Part shown: positions 38,796-51,100 of the stretch, piece by piece | Layout of the letters: every line of letters starts with the position of its first letter | Position numbering within the stretch: the first letter of the stretch is position 1 | From: Nitratiruptor sp. | GTDB taxonomy: Bacteria > Campylobacterota > Campylobacteria > Campylobacterales > Nitratiruptoraceae | Assembly: GCA_009659925.1 (NCBI GenBank) | Contig: PUXW01000013.1 | Span: 62,001 to 126,000 of the forward strand | Reading direction: 5' to 3' | Length of the DNA stretch: 64,000 nucleotides | The notes under the pieces: model-generated | Seen by the model: only the letters and a program-made list of their open reading frames with translations | Databases searched by the model: none | What the model was told of the DNA's origin: nothing | Translations under genes and position numbers: made by a program

Positions 38796-40308
38796 TCTTT
38801 TCCAACCAGTATGAACGCCAACGCATCCAAAAAGCCCAAGAACTCCGCTCCATCGGTGTTCATCCCTATGGCCACGGCATCCGCAAGGATATGAGTAACC
38901 AGGAGTTCTTGGAACGCTTCGCCTATGTCAAGGAGCTTCCAGAACGCAAGGATCCCAGCCAAGTGGTCCAATTGGCTGGACGGATCAAATTCCTCCGCTG
39001 GATGGGAAAGGCCGCCTTCGCCAAGATCGAGGACCAAACAGGGCTGGTTCAGATCTACTTCAATCGGGACTCCCTGGGGGATGAGTGGTTCAAACAGGTC
39101 AAGAAGCTCATCGAAGTTGGGGATATCGTCGTCGCCCAAGGCTATCCCTTCGTCACCAAAACTGGAGAGCTCACCCTCCATGCCACCAAGCTCCAGCTGG
39201 CCACCAAGGCGATCGTCCCCCTGCCCGAGAAATTCCACGGCCTCCAGGACAAGGAGCTACGCTATCGGATGCGCTACCTCGACCTCATCATGAACCCCCA
39301 GGTGCGCCGGGTCTTCATCCTGCGTAGCCGGATCATTAGCCTCATTCGCTCCTTCTTCGAGGAGCACGGCTTCCTTGAAGTCGAGACCCCCATGCTCCAC
39401 CCCATCCCAGGGGGAGCCAACGCCCGCCCCTTCATCACCTACCACAACGCCCTGGGGGTGGAGCGCTACTTGCGCATCGCTCCAGAACTCCACCTCAAGC
39501 GGCTCATCGTCGGCGGTTTCGAGGCGGTCTTCGAGATCAACCGCAACTTCCGGAACGAGGGGATCGACGCCACCCACAATCCAGAATTCACGATGATCGA
39601 ATTCTACTGGGCCTACCACACCTACGAAGATCTCATGAAGCTCACCGAAGAGCTCTTCGACTACCTCTTCGCCAAACTCGCCCTGCCCAAGAAGCTCCCC
39701 TACGGCCAGCACACCATCGATTACACCACCCCCTTCAACCGGATCAAGTACAAGGATGCCCTGGTGGAAATTGGAGGGGTTCCCGAAGAGATCATCGAAG
39801 ATCGGTCAGCCATTTTGGCCTATTTGAAGAAGCACGGGATCGAGATAGAGCATGGAGAACGCCTGAGCCTTGGAGCCCTCCAAGGGGAGCTCTTTGACAA
39901 CTTCGTGGAGGAGAAGCTGATCAATCCGACCTTCATTACCCACTTCCCCATCGAGATCAGCCCTCTGGCCCGTCGCAGCGACGAGGATCCCAATGTGGCC
40001 GAGCGCTTCGAGCTCTTCATCGGCGGCAAGGAGATCGCCAACGGCTTCAACGAGCTCAACGACCCCCTCGACCAGTATGAACGTTTCAAGGCCCAAGTGG
40101 CTGCCAAGGAGGTGGATGACGAATCGATGCACATGGATGAGGATTTCGTCCGTGCCCTGGGCTATGGAATGCCACCGACGGCAGGGGAGGGTATCGGAAT
40201 CGACCGGCTCGTCATGCTCTTGACCAACCAGCCCAGTATTAAGGATGTCATCTTCTTCCCAGCGATGCGTCCCCAAAAATCGGAGAAAAGAGAAGGAGAA
40301 AGGGAGTA

Positions 40309-40309
<1 letters not shown>
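38792..40309 (+). CDS. lysS: Lysyl-tRNA synthetase (class II)
   Basis: A 505-residue class II LysRS. An N-terminal OB domain ([24 protein letters not shown]) binds the anticodon. Catalytic motif 2 reads [25 protein letters not shown] and motif 3 [13 protein letters not shown] near the C-terminus. The start is TTG at 38792 with AAAAAGGAG at the proper distance. Translation is coupled to cvpA through a 4-nt overlap and to glyA through TAATG. Confidence 0.96.
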
Positions 40310-41556
<1,247 letters not shown>

Positions 41557-41557
41557 T

Positions 41558-41572
41558 GGGGCTTTGCGCCCC
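41558..41572 (+). terminator. Weak hairpin after glyA
   Basis: GGGGC (41558-41562), loop TTTGC, GCCCC (41568-41572), directly after the glyA stop. The stem is only 5 bp and no U-tract follows, so it is a poor intrinsic terminator. Confidence 0.3.
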
Positions 41573-41592
41573 CTCCTGCAACCAAAATATAC

Positions 41593-41598
41593 TATAAT
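41593..41598 (+). promoter_or_regulatory. -10 box of the SPOR-trpE-aroE operon
   Basis: TATAAT in ATATACTATAATAGAG, 41 nt before the ATG at 41639, inside the 82-base gap 41557-41638. Confidence 0.6.
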
Positions 41599-41638
41599 AG
41601 AGCAGAAATCCTAAACTTTTCTACCACAAGGGTTCGCA

Positions 41639-42424
41639 ATGTCCAAAGAACAGATCCACGACGGGATTGGGAATTTCGATGAGATGGGCCAAGAGGGTCT
41701 GGACGATATCGTCCTGGAACGTTATAACAAGCGGGAGCGGCTCAAGCGCTACGCCTTCCTGGGAGGTTCAGTCCTCCTCCTCTTTATCATCGTCATTATC
41801 GTGGTCAAAATCGTTACCGACTCCTCCTCTGCTCCGAGAGATACCCTTGTGGAGGAGCAAATCGTTCAAAGCGCCCTAGCAAGTGAGAACGAAGAGTATG
41901 AGGAGATTCCAGTCATCCCAGAAGAAGATGGTGGAGAGGATCTGGAAAAGGAGGAGCTCAACGACGTGATCAAAGAGGTTATCGAGAAGGAGAAGGCCCT
42001 TGGGGCAAGCCATGTTGCCCTCGCCAAACCACCAGCTACCCCCCAACCAGAGCCAACTCCCCAACCTCCCAGTAAACCTCAGCCCAAACCCCAGCCAAAG
42101 CCCCAACCCAAACCCCAGCCCGAACCGGCTCCCCAACCAAAGCCCCAGCCCAAACCGACCCCTCCCCAGCACCACACCACCTCCAGTGGACACTACTACA
42201 TCCAAGTGGGGGCCTTCTTGAAGCAAGAGCCGGATAAACGCTTCCTGGAGCAGATTCAAAAGAGCGGATTCCACTACGAGATTCGGGAGTTCACTATCGA
42301 TGGGAAGCGGATCAAGCGGGTCTATATCGGTCCCTTCGAGAGTCGCAAACTGGCTCTGGCCAACCTAGAGAAGGTGCGCCGCTCCATCGCCTCTGGGGCC
42401 TTCGTTACAAGGCTTGGTCCATGA
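41639..42424 (+). CDS. SPOR-domain membrane protein with Pro-rich linker
   Basis: A 261-residue bitopic protein: cytoplasmic head (1-37), one membrane helix (~38-60), an acidic region (~70-120), a PQPKPQPK-type linker (131-177) and a C-terminal SPOR domain (~183-261; HYYIQVGAF, FHYEIREFTIDGKRIKRVYIGPFESRKLAL). SPOR domains bind denuded glycan strands at the division septum, and this is the FtsN/DedD-like architecture. A divisome role is therefore likely. Its TGA overlaps the trpE ATG by 4 nt. Confidence 0.87.
   Translation: MSKEQIHDGIGNFDEMGQEGLDDIVLERYNKRERLKRYAFLGGSVLLLFIIVIIVVKIVTDSSSAPRDTLVEEQIVQSALASENEEYEEIPVIPEEDGGEDLEKEELNDVIKEVIEKEKALGASHVALAKPPATPQPEPTPQPPSKPQPKPQPKPQPKPQPEPAPQPKPQPKPTPPQHHTTSSGHYYIQVGAFLKQEPDKRFLEQIQKSGFHYEIREFTIDGKRIKRVYIGPFESRKLALANLEKVRRSIASGAFVTRLGP
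42029..42169 (+). repeat. Coding repeat for the Pro-Lys-Pro-Gln linker
   Basis: About 140 bases of imperfect CCCAAACCCCAG-type repeats that encode the extended Pro/Gln/Lys linker of the SPOR protein. The DNA is C-rich on the plus strand and prone to repeat-number change. Confidence 0.75.
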
Positions 42425-43827
42425 TCCAGCACCGGGCCTTGACCCTCGATCAATTCAGCCCTATCGCCATCTACCAGAAGATTCGGGAGCTCTTCCCCCA
42501 GGAGCGTACCTTCCTCTTTGAGAGTGTGATCAACAGCGAAGATGGAAACTTCAGCTACATCTTGTGCGGCGAGGAGGAGGCCATCTGGAGCCAGAATGGC
42601 AAGAGCTACCACCGGGCAGGGGGGCAGGTGAAAGAGATCCCCTCCAATCCCCTGCTCTTTCTCAAGGAGTACTACCGCTCCATCGATCAGGAGGGCTATC
42701 GTCAGCTGACCCGAAGTCTCGGGGTCGGTTTCGTCGACGGCTTCATCGGCTACATCGGCTACGACATGGTCAAGGAGTTCGAGCCGGTCCTTCAGCCCTT
42801 CATGGCCAACCTGGTGGATGAGCTCGCCATCCCAGACCTCTACCTCATTCGTCCCAAGCTCATTATCGCCTATGCCCACAAACAAAGCCGCCTCACCCTC
42901 CTTGCCCCCTCCCAAGAGATGGCCACCCGGCTCGATGCGATCGAAAAGGCGATCCAAGGAGACTACTCCTACACCCCCCTCCAGCCAGCCAAACTCCTAG
43001 AACCCCCCCGATTCGCCCACTCCAAGGAGGCCTTCTTCGAGATGGTCCGCAAGAGCAAGGAGATGATCCGAAGTGGTGATGTCTTTCAAATCGTCATCTC
43101 CAACCGCCTTACCCAACGGGCCATCGTCGATCGCCTCAGCTTCTACCGCAAATTGCGCAGCCTCAACCCCTCCCCCTACCTCTTCCTCCTGGAATTTGAC
43201 CGCTTCGCCATTGCAGGCAGTAGCCCTGAGGTGATGGTCCGCCTCCATGACGGCCAGATCCTCCTGCGCCCTATCGCTGGAACGAGGAAGCGGGGGAACG
43301 ATCCAATTCGGGACAAGGAGCTGGAAGCCGAGATGCTCGCCGATCCCAAGGAGGTGGCCGAACATGTGATGCTCATCGACCTCGGGCGCAACGACGTGGG
43401 ACGGGTGGCCCGGGCCGGAAGTGTCCAGGTACCCCAGATCATGCGGGTCGAGCGCTACAGCCATGTGATGCATATGGTCAGTGATGTCATCGCCACCCTG
43501 GACGAGGGATACGATATGTTCGACCTCTTTATGGCCACCTTCACCGCTGGAACCATGACAGGGGCCCCAAAAATCCGAGCCATGGAGCTCATCGCCCAGT
43601 TTGAGGGATTGAAGCGGGGGTATTATAGTGGAAGTGTCGGGTATTTCGGTTTTGATGGGAATATGGATAGTGCTATCACCATCCGCTCCGCCCTCTTGCA
43701 ACCAGACCGCCTCATCTTCCAGGCTGGGGCTGGAATCGTAGCCGATAGCAAGGAGGAGCTCGAATATCTGGAGGTCAACAACAAATTGGGAGCCCTCAAA
43801 CGGGCCCTAGAGGAGCTGGCCCAATGA
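42421..43827 (+). CDS. trpE: Anthranilate synthase component I
   Basis: A 468-residue chorismate-utilising enzyme. The FLFESV segment matches the tryptophan feedback site of TrpE. The catalytic half has VFQIVISNRL, LRPIAGTRKRG, LIDLGRNDVGRVA, the HMVSDVIATL region, FTAGTMTGAPKIRAMELI and IFQAGAGIVADS. The residues favour TrpE over PabB, but PabB cannot be fully excluded without a tree. No trpG/pabA or other trp genes are adjacent; it is followed by aroE with a 4-nt overlap. Confidence 0.88.
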   Translation: MIQHRALTLDQFSPIAIYQKIRELFPQERTFLFESVINSEDGNFSYILCGEEEAIWSQNGKSYHRAGGQVKEIPSNPLLFLKEYYRSIDQEGYRQLTRSLGVGFVDGFIGYIGYDMVKEFEPVLQPFMANLVDELAIPDLYLIRPKLIIAYAHKQSRLTLLAPSQEMATRLDAIEKAIQGDYSYTPLQPAKLLEPPRFAHSKEAFFEMVRKSKEMIRSGDVFQIVISNRLTQRAIVDRLSFYRKLRSLNPSPYLFLLEFDRFAIAGSSPEVMVRLHDGQILLRPIAGTRKRGNDPIRDKELEAEMLADPKEVAEHVMLIDLGRNDVGRVARAGSVQVPQIMRVERYSHVMHMVSDVIATLDEGYDMFDLFMATFTAGTMTGAPKIRAMELIAQFEGLKRGYYSGSVGYFGFDGNMDSAITIRSALLQPDRLIFQAGAGIVADSKEELEYLEVNNKLGALKRALEELAQ

Positions 43828-44618
43828 GACTTTTCACCATCTTCGGCAATCCGGTCCACCACTCCATCTCTCCGATTATCCATAACTACACCTTCCAACA
43901 CCTCGGCTATAGGGGCTGCTACACCCGCACCCCCCTCTCCCATCCATCTCAGCTGCGCCCCACCTTCTTCCAGAAGGCGCTAAGTGGAGCCAACATCACC
44001 CTCCCCTACAAGGAAGCGGCCTTCGCCCAAGCCGATGAGGTTCGAGGAATTGCCCGGGAGATTGAAGCGGTCAATACCTGGGTGGTGGAGGATGGGAAAA
44101 TCGTTGGCTACAATACCGATGCTCCGGGATTTTTCGAGAGTGTGAAGGACTACGATTTTCAAGCTCCCCTGATTCTCGGGGCCGGGGGAACTGCAAAAGC
44201 CATCGCCCTCTACCTACGCCACAAGGGATTCGATCCAGTGGTGCTCAACCGCTCTAGGAAGCGGCTCGACTACTTCCTCCAACGGGGGATTCGGGCCTAC
44301 TCGTGGGAGGATTTCCCGATGGAAGGCTCCTATGACCTCATCGTCAATACCACCTCGGCCGGCCTTGAAGATGATCGGCTCCCAGCTCCCAAAGAGCTCC
44401 TCGAACCCCTTCTCCGCCAGGCCCGCTACGGGGTGGATGTGATCTACAAGCGCCAAACCCCCTTCCTCCGACTCGCCCAAAGTTTCGGCCTTCAGACCCA
44501 AGATGGAAGTGGCATGCTCTTGCACCAGGGGGTCCTCGCCTTCGATCACTTCACTAAGGGAGGCTACCCAATCGAAGAGATTCGAACCCTCATGGCCCGA
44601 GCCATGGAGCTCACTTGA
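43824..44618 (+). CDS. aroE: Shikimate dehydrogenase
   Basis: A 264-residue NADP-dependent shikimate dehydrogenase. It has FGNPVHHSISPIIHN (shikimate site), GANITLPYKEAAF with the catalytic lysine, AVNTWV, LGAGGTAKAIALYL (dinucleotide loop), VNTTSAGL and MLLHQGVLAF. It lies downstream of trpE and, across the convergent junction, near the class II DAHP synthase, so three aromatic-pathway genes cluster here. Its 3' end overlaps the rhodanese gene by 8 nt on the opposite strand. Confidence 0.95.
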   Translation: MRLFTIFGNPVHHSISPIIHNYTFQHLGYRGCYTRTPLSHPSQLRPTFFQKALSGANITLPYKEAAFAQADEVRGIAREIEAVNTWVVEDGKIVGYNTDAPGFFESVKDYDFQAPLILGAGGTAKAIALYLRHKGFDPVVLNRSRKRLDYFLQRGIRAYSWEDFPMEGSYDLIVNTTSAGLEDDRLPAPKELLEPLLRQARYGVDVIYKRQTPFLRLAQSFGLQTQDGSGMLLHQGVLAFDHFTKGGYPIEEIRTLMARAMELT

Positions 44619-44973
44619 CCAAAGGGAGTCCAGCCCCTTGCCACTCGACGATCCCGCCGCGCAGGTTGTAGATCCGCTTGACGCCCCAGCGTTCCAGCTC
44701 CTGGGCGGCGTGGACGCTCCTGTTGCCACTGCGACAATAGACCAAAATGGTCCGATCTTTGATCCCCTTACCCCCGAGGAAGAGGTAGCGAAAGAGCTGG
44801 ATTGGAATCAAATTGGCCCCTTCGATGTGGCCTTGGGTAAATTCTGCCGGGGTGCGCACATCCAAAAGGAGGACATCCTTCCCCTTTAAAAGCTTCGCAA
44901 ATCCTTTGGCATCGACATTATCGAAGGCCCATCCTCCAAGGGCCAGCAAGAGACTCAAAACCACTCCTCTCAT
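44611..44973 (-). CDS. Secreted single-domain rhodanese
   Basis: A 120-residue rhodanese with an N-terminal signal peptide ([17 protein letters not shown]). The domain carries [19 protein letters not shown], the active-site loop VYCRSGNRS (catalytic Cys) and [11 protein letters not shown]. It probably acts in the periplasm on sulfane sulfur, which fits a sulfur-metabolising organism, but that is inference. The ATG at 44973 overlaps the aroG stop (TGATG). Longer in-frame starts fall inside aroG and are not credible. Confidence 0.88.
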   Translation of the reverse strand: MRGVVLSLLLALGGWAFDNVDAKGFAKLLKGKDVLLLDVRTPAEFTQGHIEGANLIPIQLFRYLFLGGKGIKDRTILVYCRSGNRSVHAAQELERWGVKRIYNLRGGIVEWQGAGLPLVK

Positions 44974-46319
44974 CGGCCTAGCTCCTTGAAGTTTTCGGCG
45001 ACCATGAAGGCTAGCTCCAGAGCCTGATCGGCGTTGAGCCGCGGGTCGCACTGGGTATGGTAGCGGCTGGTAAGGGCCTCCTCGGTGATGGAGGCGCTAA
45101 TGCTCCCAGTGCATTCGGTCACATTGGATCCGGTCATCTCCAGATGGAGCCCTCCGGGAATTGTCCCTTCGGCCTTGTGGATCTCGAAGAAGGCCCTCAC
45201 CTCCCGGAGGATCTGTTCGAAATCCCGGGTCTTCAAACCCTTTTCGGTCTTGTAGGTATTCCCGTGCATCGGATCGATGCTCCAGACCACATTCCATCCA
45301 GCATCGCGCACCCGGCGCAAGAGGGGGGGGAAGAGTTCACCGATCTTCTCGGCCCCCATCCGGACGATAAGGGTCAAACGGCCGGCCTCATTCTCCGGAT
45401 TGAGCCGCTCAATGAGTCTCAAGAGCTCTTCTTCCCCCATCGAAGGGCCAACCTTGACCCCGATGGGGTTGCGAATGCCCCGGAAAAATTCGACATGGGC
45501 CCCATCCAGATCCCTTGTCCGATCTCCGATCCAGAGGAAGTGGGCGCTACAATCGTACCACTCCCCCGTGAAGCTGTCCCGGCGGGTAAGGGCCTCTTCG
45601 TAGGGCAGCAGCAGGGCCTCGTGGCTGGTGTAGAGGGTGGTCTGCTTGAGCTGAGGGGTATTGTCCGGATCGACCCCGCACGCCTCCATGAAGCGAAGGG
45701 CCTCGGTGATCTTGTCGGCAAGCTCCTTGAAGCGCTGCCCCAGTTCGTTGTCCTGGAGGAACTCCAAGGTCCACTGGTGGACTTGGCGCAAGTCGGCAAA
45801 CCCTCCCCGGGCATAGGCCCGGATCAAATTGAGGGTGGCTGCCGATTTGTAGTAGGCCTCTATCATCTTCTCCGGTTTGGCCTCCCGGGCTTGGGGGCTA
45901 AATTCGATCTCGTTGATGATATCCCCCCGGTAGCTGGGAAGTTCCACATCTCCTATCCGCTCGACGGGGCTGCTCCGGGGCTTGGCGTATTGACCAGCAA
46001 TGCGCCCAATTTTGACTACCGGCTTGCCCGAAGAATACATGAGGACCATGTTCATCTGGAGCAAGACCTTGAAGAGCTCCCGGATGTTGGTGGCGTTGAA
46101 ATTGGCAAAGCTCTCGGCGCAATCTCCCCCCTGCAAGAGGATGGCCTCTCCCCGGGCCACTTGGGCCAGTTTGGACTTGAGCTCCCGCGCCTCTCCGGCG
46201 AAGATGAGGGGGGGGAAGGTCCTAAGTTCCTCCTCCACCCGTTTGAGGGCCTCTTGGTCCTTGTACTCTGGCTGCTGTTTAATGGGAAATTTTCTCCAAC
46301 TCGATGGAGTCCAGGTCAT
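44970..46319 (-). CDS. aroG: 3-deoxy-7-phosphoheptulonate synthase, class II
   Basis: A 449-residue plant/Helicobacter-type class II DAHP synthase, the first step of the shikimate pathway. Motifs are [20 protein letters not shown], the SYRGDIIN region, [45 protein letters not shown] and GGLHLEMTG. The ATG at 46319 has GGAGAGGAG upstream. Its stop overlaps the rhodanese start. The gene has its own TATAAT between it and recR. Confidence 0.96.
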   Translation of the reverse strand: MTWTPSSWRKFPIKQQPEYKDQEALKRVEEELRTFPPLIFAGEARELKSKLAQVARGEAILLQGGDCAESFANFNATNIRELFKVLLQMNMVLMYSSGKPVVKIGRIAGQYAKPRSSPVERIGDVELPSYRGDIINEIEFSPQAREAKPEKMIEAYYKSAATLNLIRAYARGGFADLRQVHQWTLEFLQDNELGQRFKELADKITEALRFMEACGVDPDNTPQLKQTTLYTSHEALLLPYEEALTRRDSFTGEWYDCSAHFLWIGDRTRDLDGAHVEFFRGIRNPIGVKVGPSMGEEELLRLIERLNPENEAGRLTLIVRMGAEKIGELFPPLLRRVRDAGWNVVWSIDPMHGNTYKTEKGLKTRDFEQILREVRAFFEIHKAEGTIPGGLHLEMTGSNVTECTGSISASITEEALTSRYHTQCDPRLNADQALELAFMVAENFKELGR

Positions 46320-46351
46320 TGTGCTCCTCTCCAATTCGTGCAAATTGAGCA

Positions 46352-46357
46352 ATTATA
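46352..46357 (-). promoter_or_regulatory. -10 box of aroG
   Basis: TATAAT on the minus strand, 33 nt before the aroG ATG, in the 50-base gap after recR. Confidence 0.6.
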
Positions 46358-46369
46358 CCACAAACTACA

Positions 46370-46951
46370 CTACCCCTCCTCCCGCTCCTGGCGTCTCCGG
46401 ATCGCCTTGGCGATGGTGAGCCGGTCCAACCGCTCCAGCGCTACCCCTGTAGGAACCCCATGGGCAATCTGGCTCATACGCACCCCCAGATCCCGGAGCT
46501 GCTCTTCGAGATGGAGCATGATCCCCTCATTGGCGATAGAGGGGGTTAGGGCAAAGATGATCTCTTGGACCCCAAGCTCCTTGATCCGCTGCCGCAGGGG
46601 CTGGACCACTTCGGGAACGGGGCGCTCCAGAAGGAAGTAGTAGCCATCGTACTCCCCACTCTCTTCGATGAGCAAGATCTCCTGGGGTTCCTGGACGAGG
46701 CACAGGAGGCTTGGATCCCGGTTGGGGTCGGAACAGATAGGGCAAAGCTCATCTTCACTCAAACCGCCACACATCCGGCAGCGCCCCACCTCCGCGAGGG
46801 CCTCTTCGATGGCGTGGGCGAGCCGAAGGGCGGCCATGGGATCGTTGATGAGGAGGTGGAAGGCGAGTCGCTGGGCCCCCTTCTTGCCAATGGTTGGCAG
46901 AGCCTCGAAGGCCGCTACCAGCGCCTCGAACCGTTGCAACCGCTGCCCCAC
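46370..46951 (-). CDS. recR: Recombination mediator RecR
   Basis: A 193-residue RecR. N-terminal helix-hairpin-helix ALPTIGKKGAQRLAFHLL, a zinc finger CRMCGGLSEDELCPIC (57-72), and a Toprim domain (SLLCLVQEPQEILLIEESGEYDG-like, FALTPSIANEGIML). RecR with RecO loads RecA on SSB-coated gaps. The start is GTG preceded by a G-run. Its promoter is one half of a perfect palindrome shared with dnaJ. Confidence 0.95.
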   Translation of the reverse strand: MGQRLQRFEALVAAFEALPTIGKKGAQRLAFHLLINDPMAALRLAHAIEEALAEVGRCRMCGGLSEDELCPICSDPNRDPSLLCLVQEPQEILLIEESGEYDGYYFLLERPVPEVVQPLRQRIKELGVQEIIFALTPSIANEGIMLHLEEQLRDLGVRMSQIAHGVPTGVALERLDRLTIAKAIRRRQEREEG

Positions 46952-46971
46952 GCGCCCCCCGTTTTTGGCGC

Positions 46972-46995
46972 AATTATAGCAAATTTGCTATAATT
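46972..46995. promoter_or_regulatory. Perfect 24-bp palindrome with divergent -10 boxes (recR / dnaJ)
   Basis: AATTATAGCAAA followed by its exact reverse complement TTTGCTATAATT. The minus-strand TATAAT is 46978-46973 (recR) and the plus-strand TATAAT is 46989-46994 (dnaJ), both in TGCTATAAT contexts. The two promoters are therefore mirror images with ends 10 bp apart and cannot be bound by polymerase independently. Confidence 0.7.
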
Positions 46996-47029
46996 AGGCC
47001 AACTTCAACTCGACTTAAAGGATAGTCCA

Positions 47030-48148
47030 TTGGTCGACGTGGACTACTACGAGATCCTCGAAGTCAGCCGCGATGCCACCTTCGAAGAGATCAAAAAGGC
47101 CTACCGCAAACTGGCCCTCAAATACCATCCAGATCGGAACCCAGGAGACAAAGAGGCAGAAGAGCGTTTCAAGCTGATCAACGAAGCCTACCAGGTACTC
47201 AGCGACCAGGAGAAACGGGCCCTCTACGATCGCTATGGCAAGGCCGGATTGGAGCAAGAGGGATTTAGCGGCTTTAGCCAGCGCAGCTACGACGATATTA
47301 TGGACTTCTTCGAGCAGGTCTTTGGTACCTCCTTTGGCAGGGGCTTTGGCCGCAGACGCTCTGAACGCAAATACCCCCTCGACTTGAGTCTGGAGATCGA
47401 AATCAGCTTCCATGAGGCCCTCTTTGGAACGAAAAAGGAGGTGGAGTATACCTACAAGGTCCCCTGCCACTCTTGTGGAGGAACCGGAGCCCAAGGGGGG
47501 CAGCTTCAAACCTGCCCCGAGTGCCACGGACGGGGGCAAATCTATTACCGCCAAGGCTTTATGACCTTCAGCCAGACCTGTCCGGTCTGCCATGGCCAGG
47601 GGGAGATAGCTCAAGCCAAGTGCCAGCAGTGTCGTGGAGCCGGATATGAGAAGCGCCAAGAGCGCCTCCAGGTCGAGATCCCCGAGGGAATCGATAGCGG
47701 TGACCGGATCCGACTCCAGGGCAAGGGAAATGTCGCTCCCGACGGGCAACGGGGGGATTTGTACATTACCGTCTACGTGGAGGAGGATGAACACTTCCTG
47801 CGCCACGGAGATGACATCTATATGGAAGTGCCCGTCTTCTTCACCAAGGCCCTCTTGGGCGAGAGTATCACGATTCCAACACCCCGAGGAGAACGGGAGC
47901 TCCAGCTCAAAGAGGGGACCCGGGACAAGGAGCAGTTCCGCTTTAAAGGGGAAGGGTTCACCAATGTTCGAACTGGACGCCGGGGAGACCTCATCGTCCA
48001 GGTGCGCATCGTCTACCCCAAACGGCTCAACGAGAAGCAGCGGGCCCTTTTGAAGGAGCTGGAGGCCTCCTTTGGGGTTGAAGGCAAACCCCATGAGGAG
48101 CCCTTCTCCTCTATCTTCCAGAAGATCAAGGGGTGGTTCGGGAAGTAG
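47030..48148 (+). CDS. dnaJ: Chaperone DnaJ (type A)
   Basis: A 372-residue type A J-protein. The J domain ([23 protein letters not shown].. with HPD) is followed by a short Gly/Phe segment, four CxxCxGxG zinc repeats ([32 protein letters not shown]), and the C-terminal substrate-binding domains. It stimulates DnaK ATPase. The start is TTG, 7 nt after AAAGGA. It is separate from dnaK/grpE. Its stop abuts the convergent ccsBA stop with no gap. Confidence 0.95.
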   Translation: MVDVDYYEILEVSRDATFEEIKKAYRKLALKYHPDRNPGDKEAEERFKLINEAYQVLSDQEKRALYDRYGKAGLEQEGFSGFSQRSYDDIMDFFEQVFGTSFGRGFGRRRSERKYPLDLSLEIEISFHEALFGTKKEVEYTYKVPCHSCGGTGAQGGQLQTCPECHGRGQIYYRQGFMTFSQTCPVCHGQGEIAQAKCQQCRGAGYEKRQERLQVEIPEGIDSGDRIRLQGKGNVAPDGQRGDLYITVYVEEDEHFLRHGDDIYMEVPVFFTKALLGESITIPTPRGERELQLKEGTRDKEQFRFKGEGFTNVRTGRRGDLIVQVRIVYPKRLNEKQRALLKELEASFGVEGKPHEEPFSSIFQKIKGWFGK

Positions 48149-51100
48149 TTAAATACGGATCTCCACCCCCAATTTGCGCTTCTTGTAGTAGGCCAGGGCG
48201 ATGAGGAGGAAGAGGATCCCGATGGCCCAGTAGACCCAGGTTGGAATGGGGACAGGATCTCCAGAAGCGTAGGAGTGCATCCCTGAGAGGTAGAAGTTAA
48301 CCCCGAAGTAGGTCATGATGACGCTGGCATAAGCGAGCAGGGCGGCGACATTGTAGATAAAGAGTTTGTTGAGCCCCGGGACGAGGCGCATATGTTCGAC
48401 GACGGCATAAACGAGGATGGTCACCGCCGCCCAAGTCTCCTTGGGATCCCATCCCCAATATCTCCCCCAACTCTCGTTGGCCCAAACCCCCCCGAGGAAG
48501 TTTCCGATGGTCACCAGGACGAGACCAATAATAAGGCTCATCTCGTTGATGTAGGTGAGCTCCTTGAAGGTGAGCTCCAGGAAGGGGCGGTTTTTAGGAG
48601 TGAGGAAGATGAAGAGCAAGAGGACGATGAAGGCTAGCAGAGCGCTCAGCCCCAGGAAACCGTAGCTGGCCGTGATGACCGAGACATGGATCATGAGCCA
48701 GTAGGATTTGAGGACCGGCACGAGGTTGGTGATTTGAGGATCCATCCAGTTGAGGTGGGCGACGAAGAGGATCAGCCCTCCCAGGAGGGAGGTGGCGGCA
48801 AAGGCGATGGGAGCGCGCCGGACGAAGAAGAAGCCGGCGAGAACGCTGGCCCAGGCGATATAGACCATGGACTCGTAACCGTTACTCCAGGGGGCATGGC
48901 CCGCCACATACCAGCGTAACCCCATAGCAAAGGTGTGGGCGAGGAAACCTAAGAAGATCAGGAAGACCCCGATATTCACTGCCCACTTGATCTGGAAACG
49001 GGGATGGATGAGGTGGATGAGGATGAGGAGCAAGAGGATTCCCCCGATGATGGTGTAGTAAGGGACGAGCCGGTTGAAGATATCGAGCTTGTTGTAGAGG
49101 AGTTCCGCCTCAATCCGCCGTTTGGAAGGGATGAGGGCAGAACCGTAGTACTTCTGGTAGTCCCGGATCACATCGAGGCTCTTATTGGCCTTGCTCCAAT
49201 CCCCCTTTTGAACTCCATGCTCTACGCTGGTGAAGTAGCTGGCCATGATGAGGCGGATGAGCTCCCGCTCTTTGGGGGGGAAGTGTTGGATCGCATCGAT
49301 AGGGGAGAGCCAACGCCCCCCTTTGTCGTGGGGATCGGGAATGATGCGCAAGAGGGAGCCGCTATAGACCAGGTAGGAGACATTGACCCGCTCGTTGACC
49401 TTGATGAGCTCCTTGTCCAACTGGTTGCGCTGGGCTGGCCGTTTGCGCAAGGCCTTGTCCACAAGCTGGGCCAGCTTATAGCTTCCATTCTCATCGAAGA
49501 ACTGGTTGTAGGAGGCCAGCTTTTGGTCTTGAGGAAGGCCGATGAGCTCCTTGAGGGCTGGATGGTGGACATGGATGAGGGGGATCTCCTGGAAGGTAGT
49601 AGGAAAGACCAGCATCCCTAGGAGGATCTGGTTGGCGTCAAGATTGTACAGCTCCTCCTTGCGGGCCAGTTTTGCCAAGACCTGGCGACTGAGGGTGTCG
49701 AGGGGTTCGATCCGCCCATCGTGATCCTGAACCAGGAGAACACTTCCAAAGCGGTCGGCATGCTCCTTAGAGATCTTGGCCGCTAGATCGAGGTCCTCTC
49801 CCCCGTGGACGAGGAGGGGCAGGAGGAGGGCGAGGGTACCGGCCAGGGCCTTGCGCTGCTCTTGGACCTTCTTGGTCAAGCGCAAGAGCTTCTGGAAGCG
49901 GCTCTGGGGCATGAAGAAGTGGAGCACCATTCCCAGAGCCAGAAGAAAGTAGCCGATGTAGGTGATCAGCGTTCCCGGATCGTGGTTGACCGAGAGGATG
50001 GTCCCCTTCTCGTCTGGATCGTAGGAGCTCTGGAAGAAGCGGTACCCCTTGTAGTCGAGGACATGGTTCATGTAGATGCGATAGTCAAAACTCCTGTTCC
50101 CGTCGATAACCCGCACCTCGCTGGCATAAGAACTCGGGCTCATGGAACCGGGATAGCGCTCCAGTTGGAAATCTTTCAGTTCGAGGGCGAAGGGGAGGCG
50201 GATCTCCTTGGCCCCATAGGCCAGATAGAGCCGCAAATCTCCAAGCTCCACCGAGACGGGTTGGCCCACTTGGCCGCTCTTGCCAAAGAGGTGGACCATT
50301 TGCTCCTCCTGTCCCCTTTTCAAACGCAAAATGAGAAGATCGGGATTGGGGCTCTTCTTGGCCATTGGATGGGGCTGGAAGTGGACCTTGGCCCGGGGGT
50401 GGTAGCTTTTGAGGACGAGGTTGAGGCCGTTGGCGAAGGTATAAAGGTGCCCCGATTCGAGGGGAATCGAACTTTCAGGGCGGTAACTCCTTCGCTCCAT
50501 AGTCCCCATGGTCAAACGCTCCACCCCCATCGGTGCACGCAAGAGGAGTTGCCCCCCTTGCTTTGTGATTTGAATCCCAGCCTTGGGATCTTCAAAACCG
50601 ATGGCGACTCCTCCCAAATTGATGGAATCTCCCTCCTCCAAGATCCGCTCGATTCGCCCCCCACCATGGGAGAGAACCAGTTCCAAGATCCCCTTCCCCT
50701 GGGGATCGGGAAGAATTTGGCGGGTGACACTGGGGAGGTAGGCCTCCAGCTCTACCTCGATCCTCTCTCCATCAAAATCGATGGTCCGACTCCAGCTATT
50801 GGAGCCAAGGCGAGTCAAATAGATAGGCTCCTCGTAACGGTAGAACCGCTTCCCCTTCTGAGCCTCAAGCTGCAAATAGGTCCGATCGCTCACGATGGTA
50901 CTACTGCGCCCCCCCTCCCGGATGTGCATGAGCCCCTCGTACCCAACATAGCGGGTCAAAGCGGCCCCGATAACGATGAGCAAAAAGGCGGCGTGGAAGA
51001 GCCCCGTGAAGAACTTCTCCCTACGGAAGAGACGGAACTTCACGATATTGTAGGCCAGATTGAGGGACAAGAGCAGGAGGAGCACTTCGAACCAGCGGGC

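Noticed and set aside
41557-41638. tRNA-like or leader peptide before the SPOR gene
   Set aside because: Only a weak hairpin and a promoter are visible; the short ORFs there lack Shine-Dalgarnos.
42029-42169. C-rich repeat considered as CRISPR or minisatellite
   Set aside because: There are no spacers, the unit is irregular, and it is fully in frame as a Pro-rich linker.
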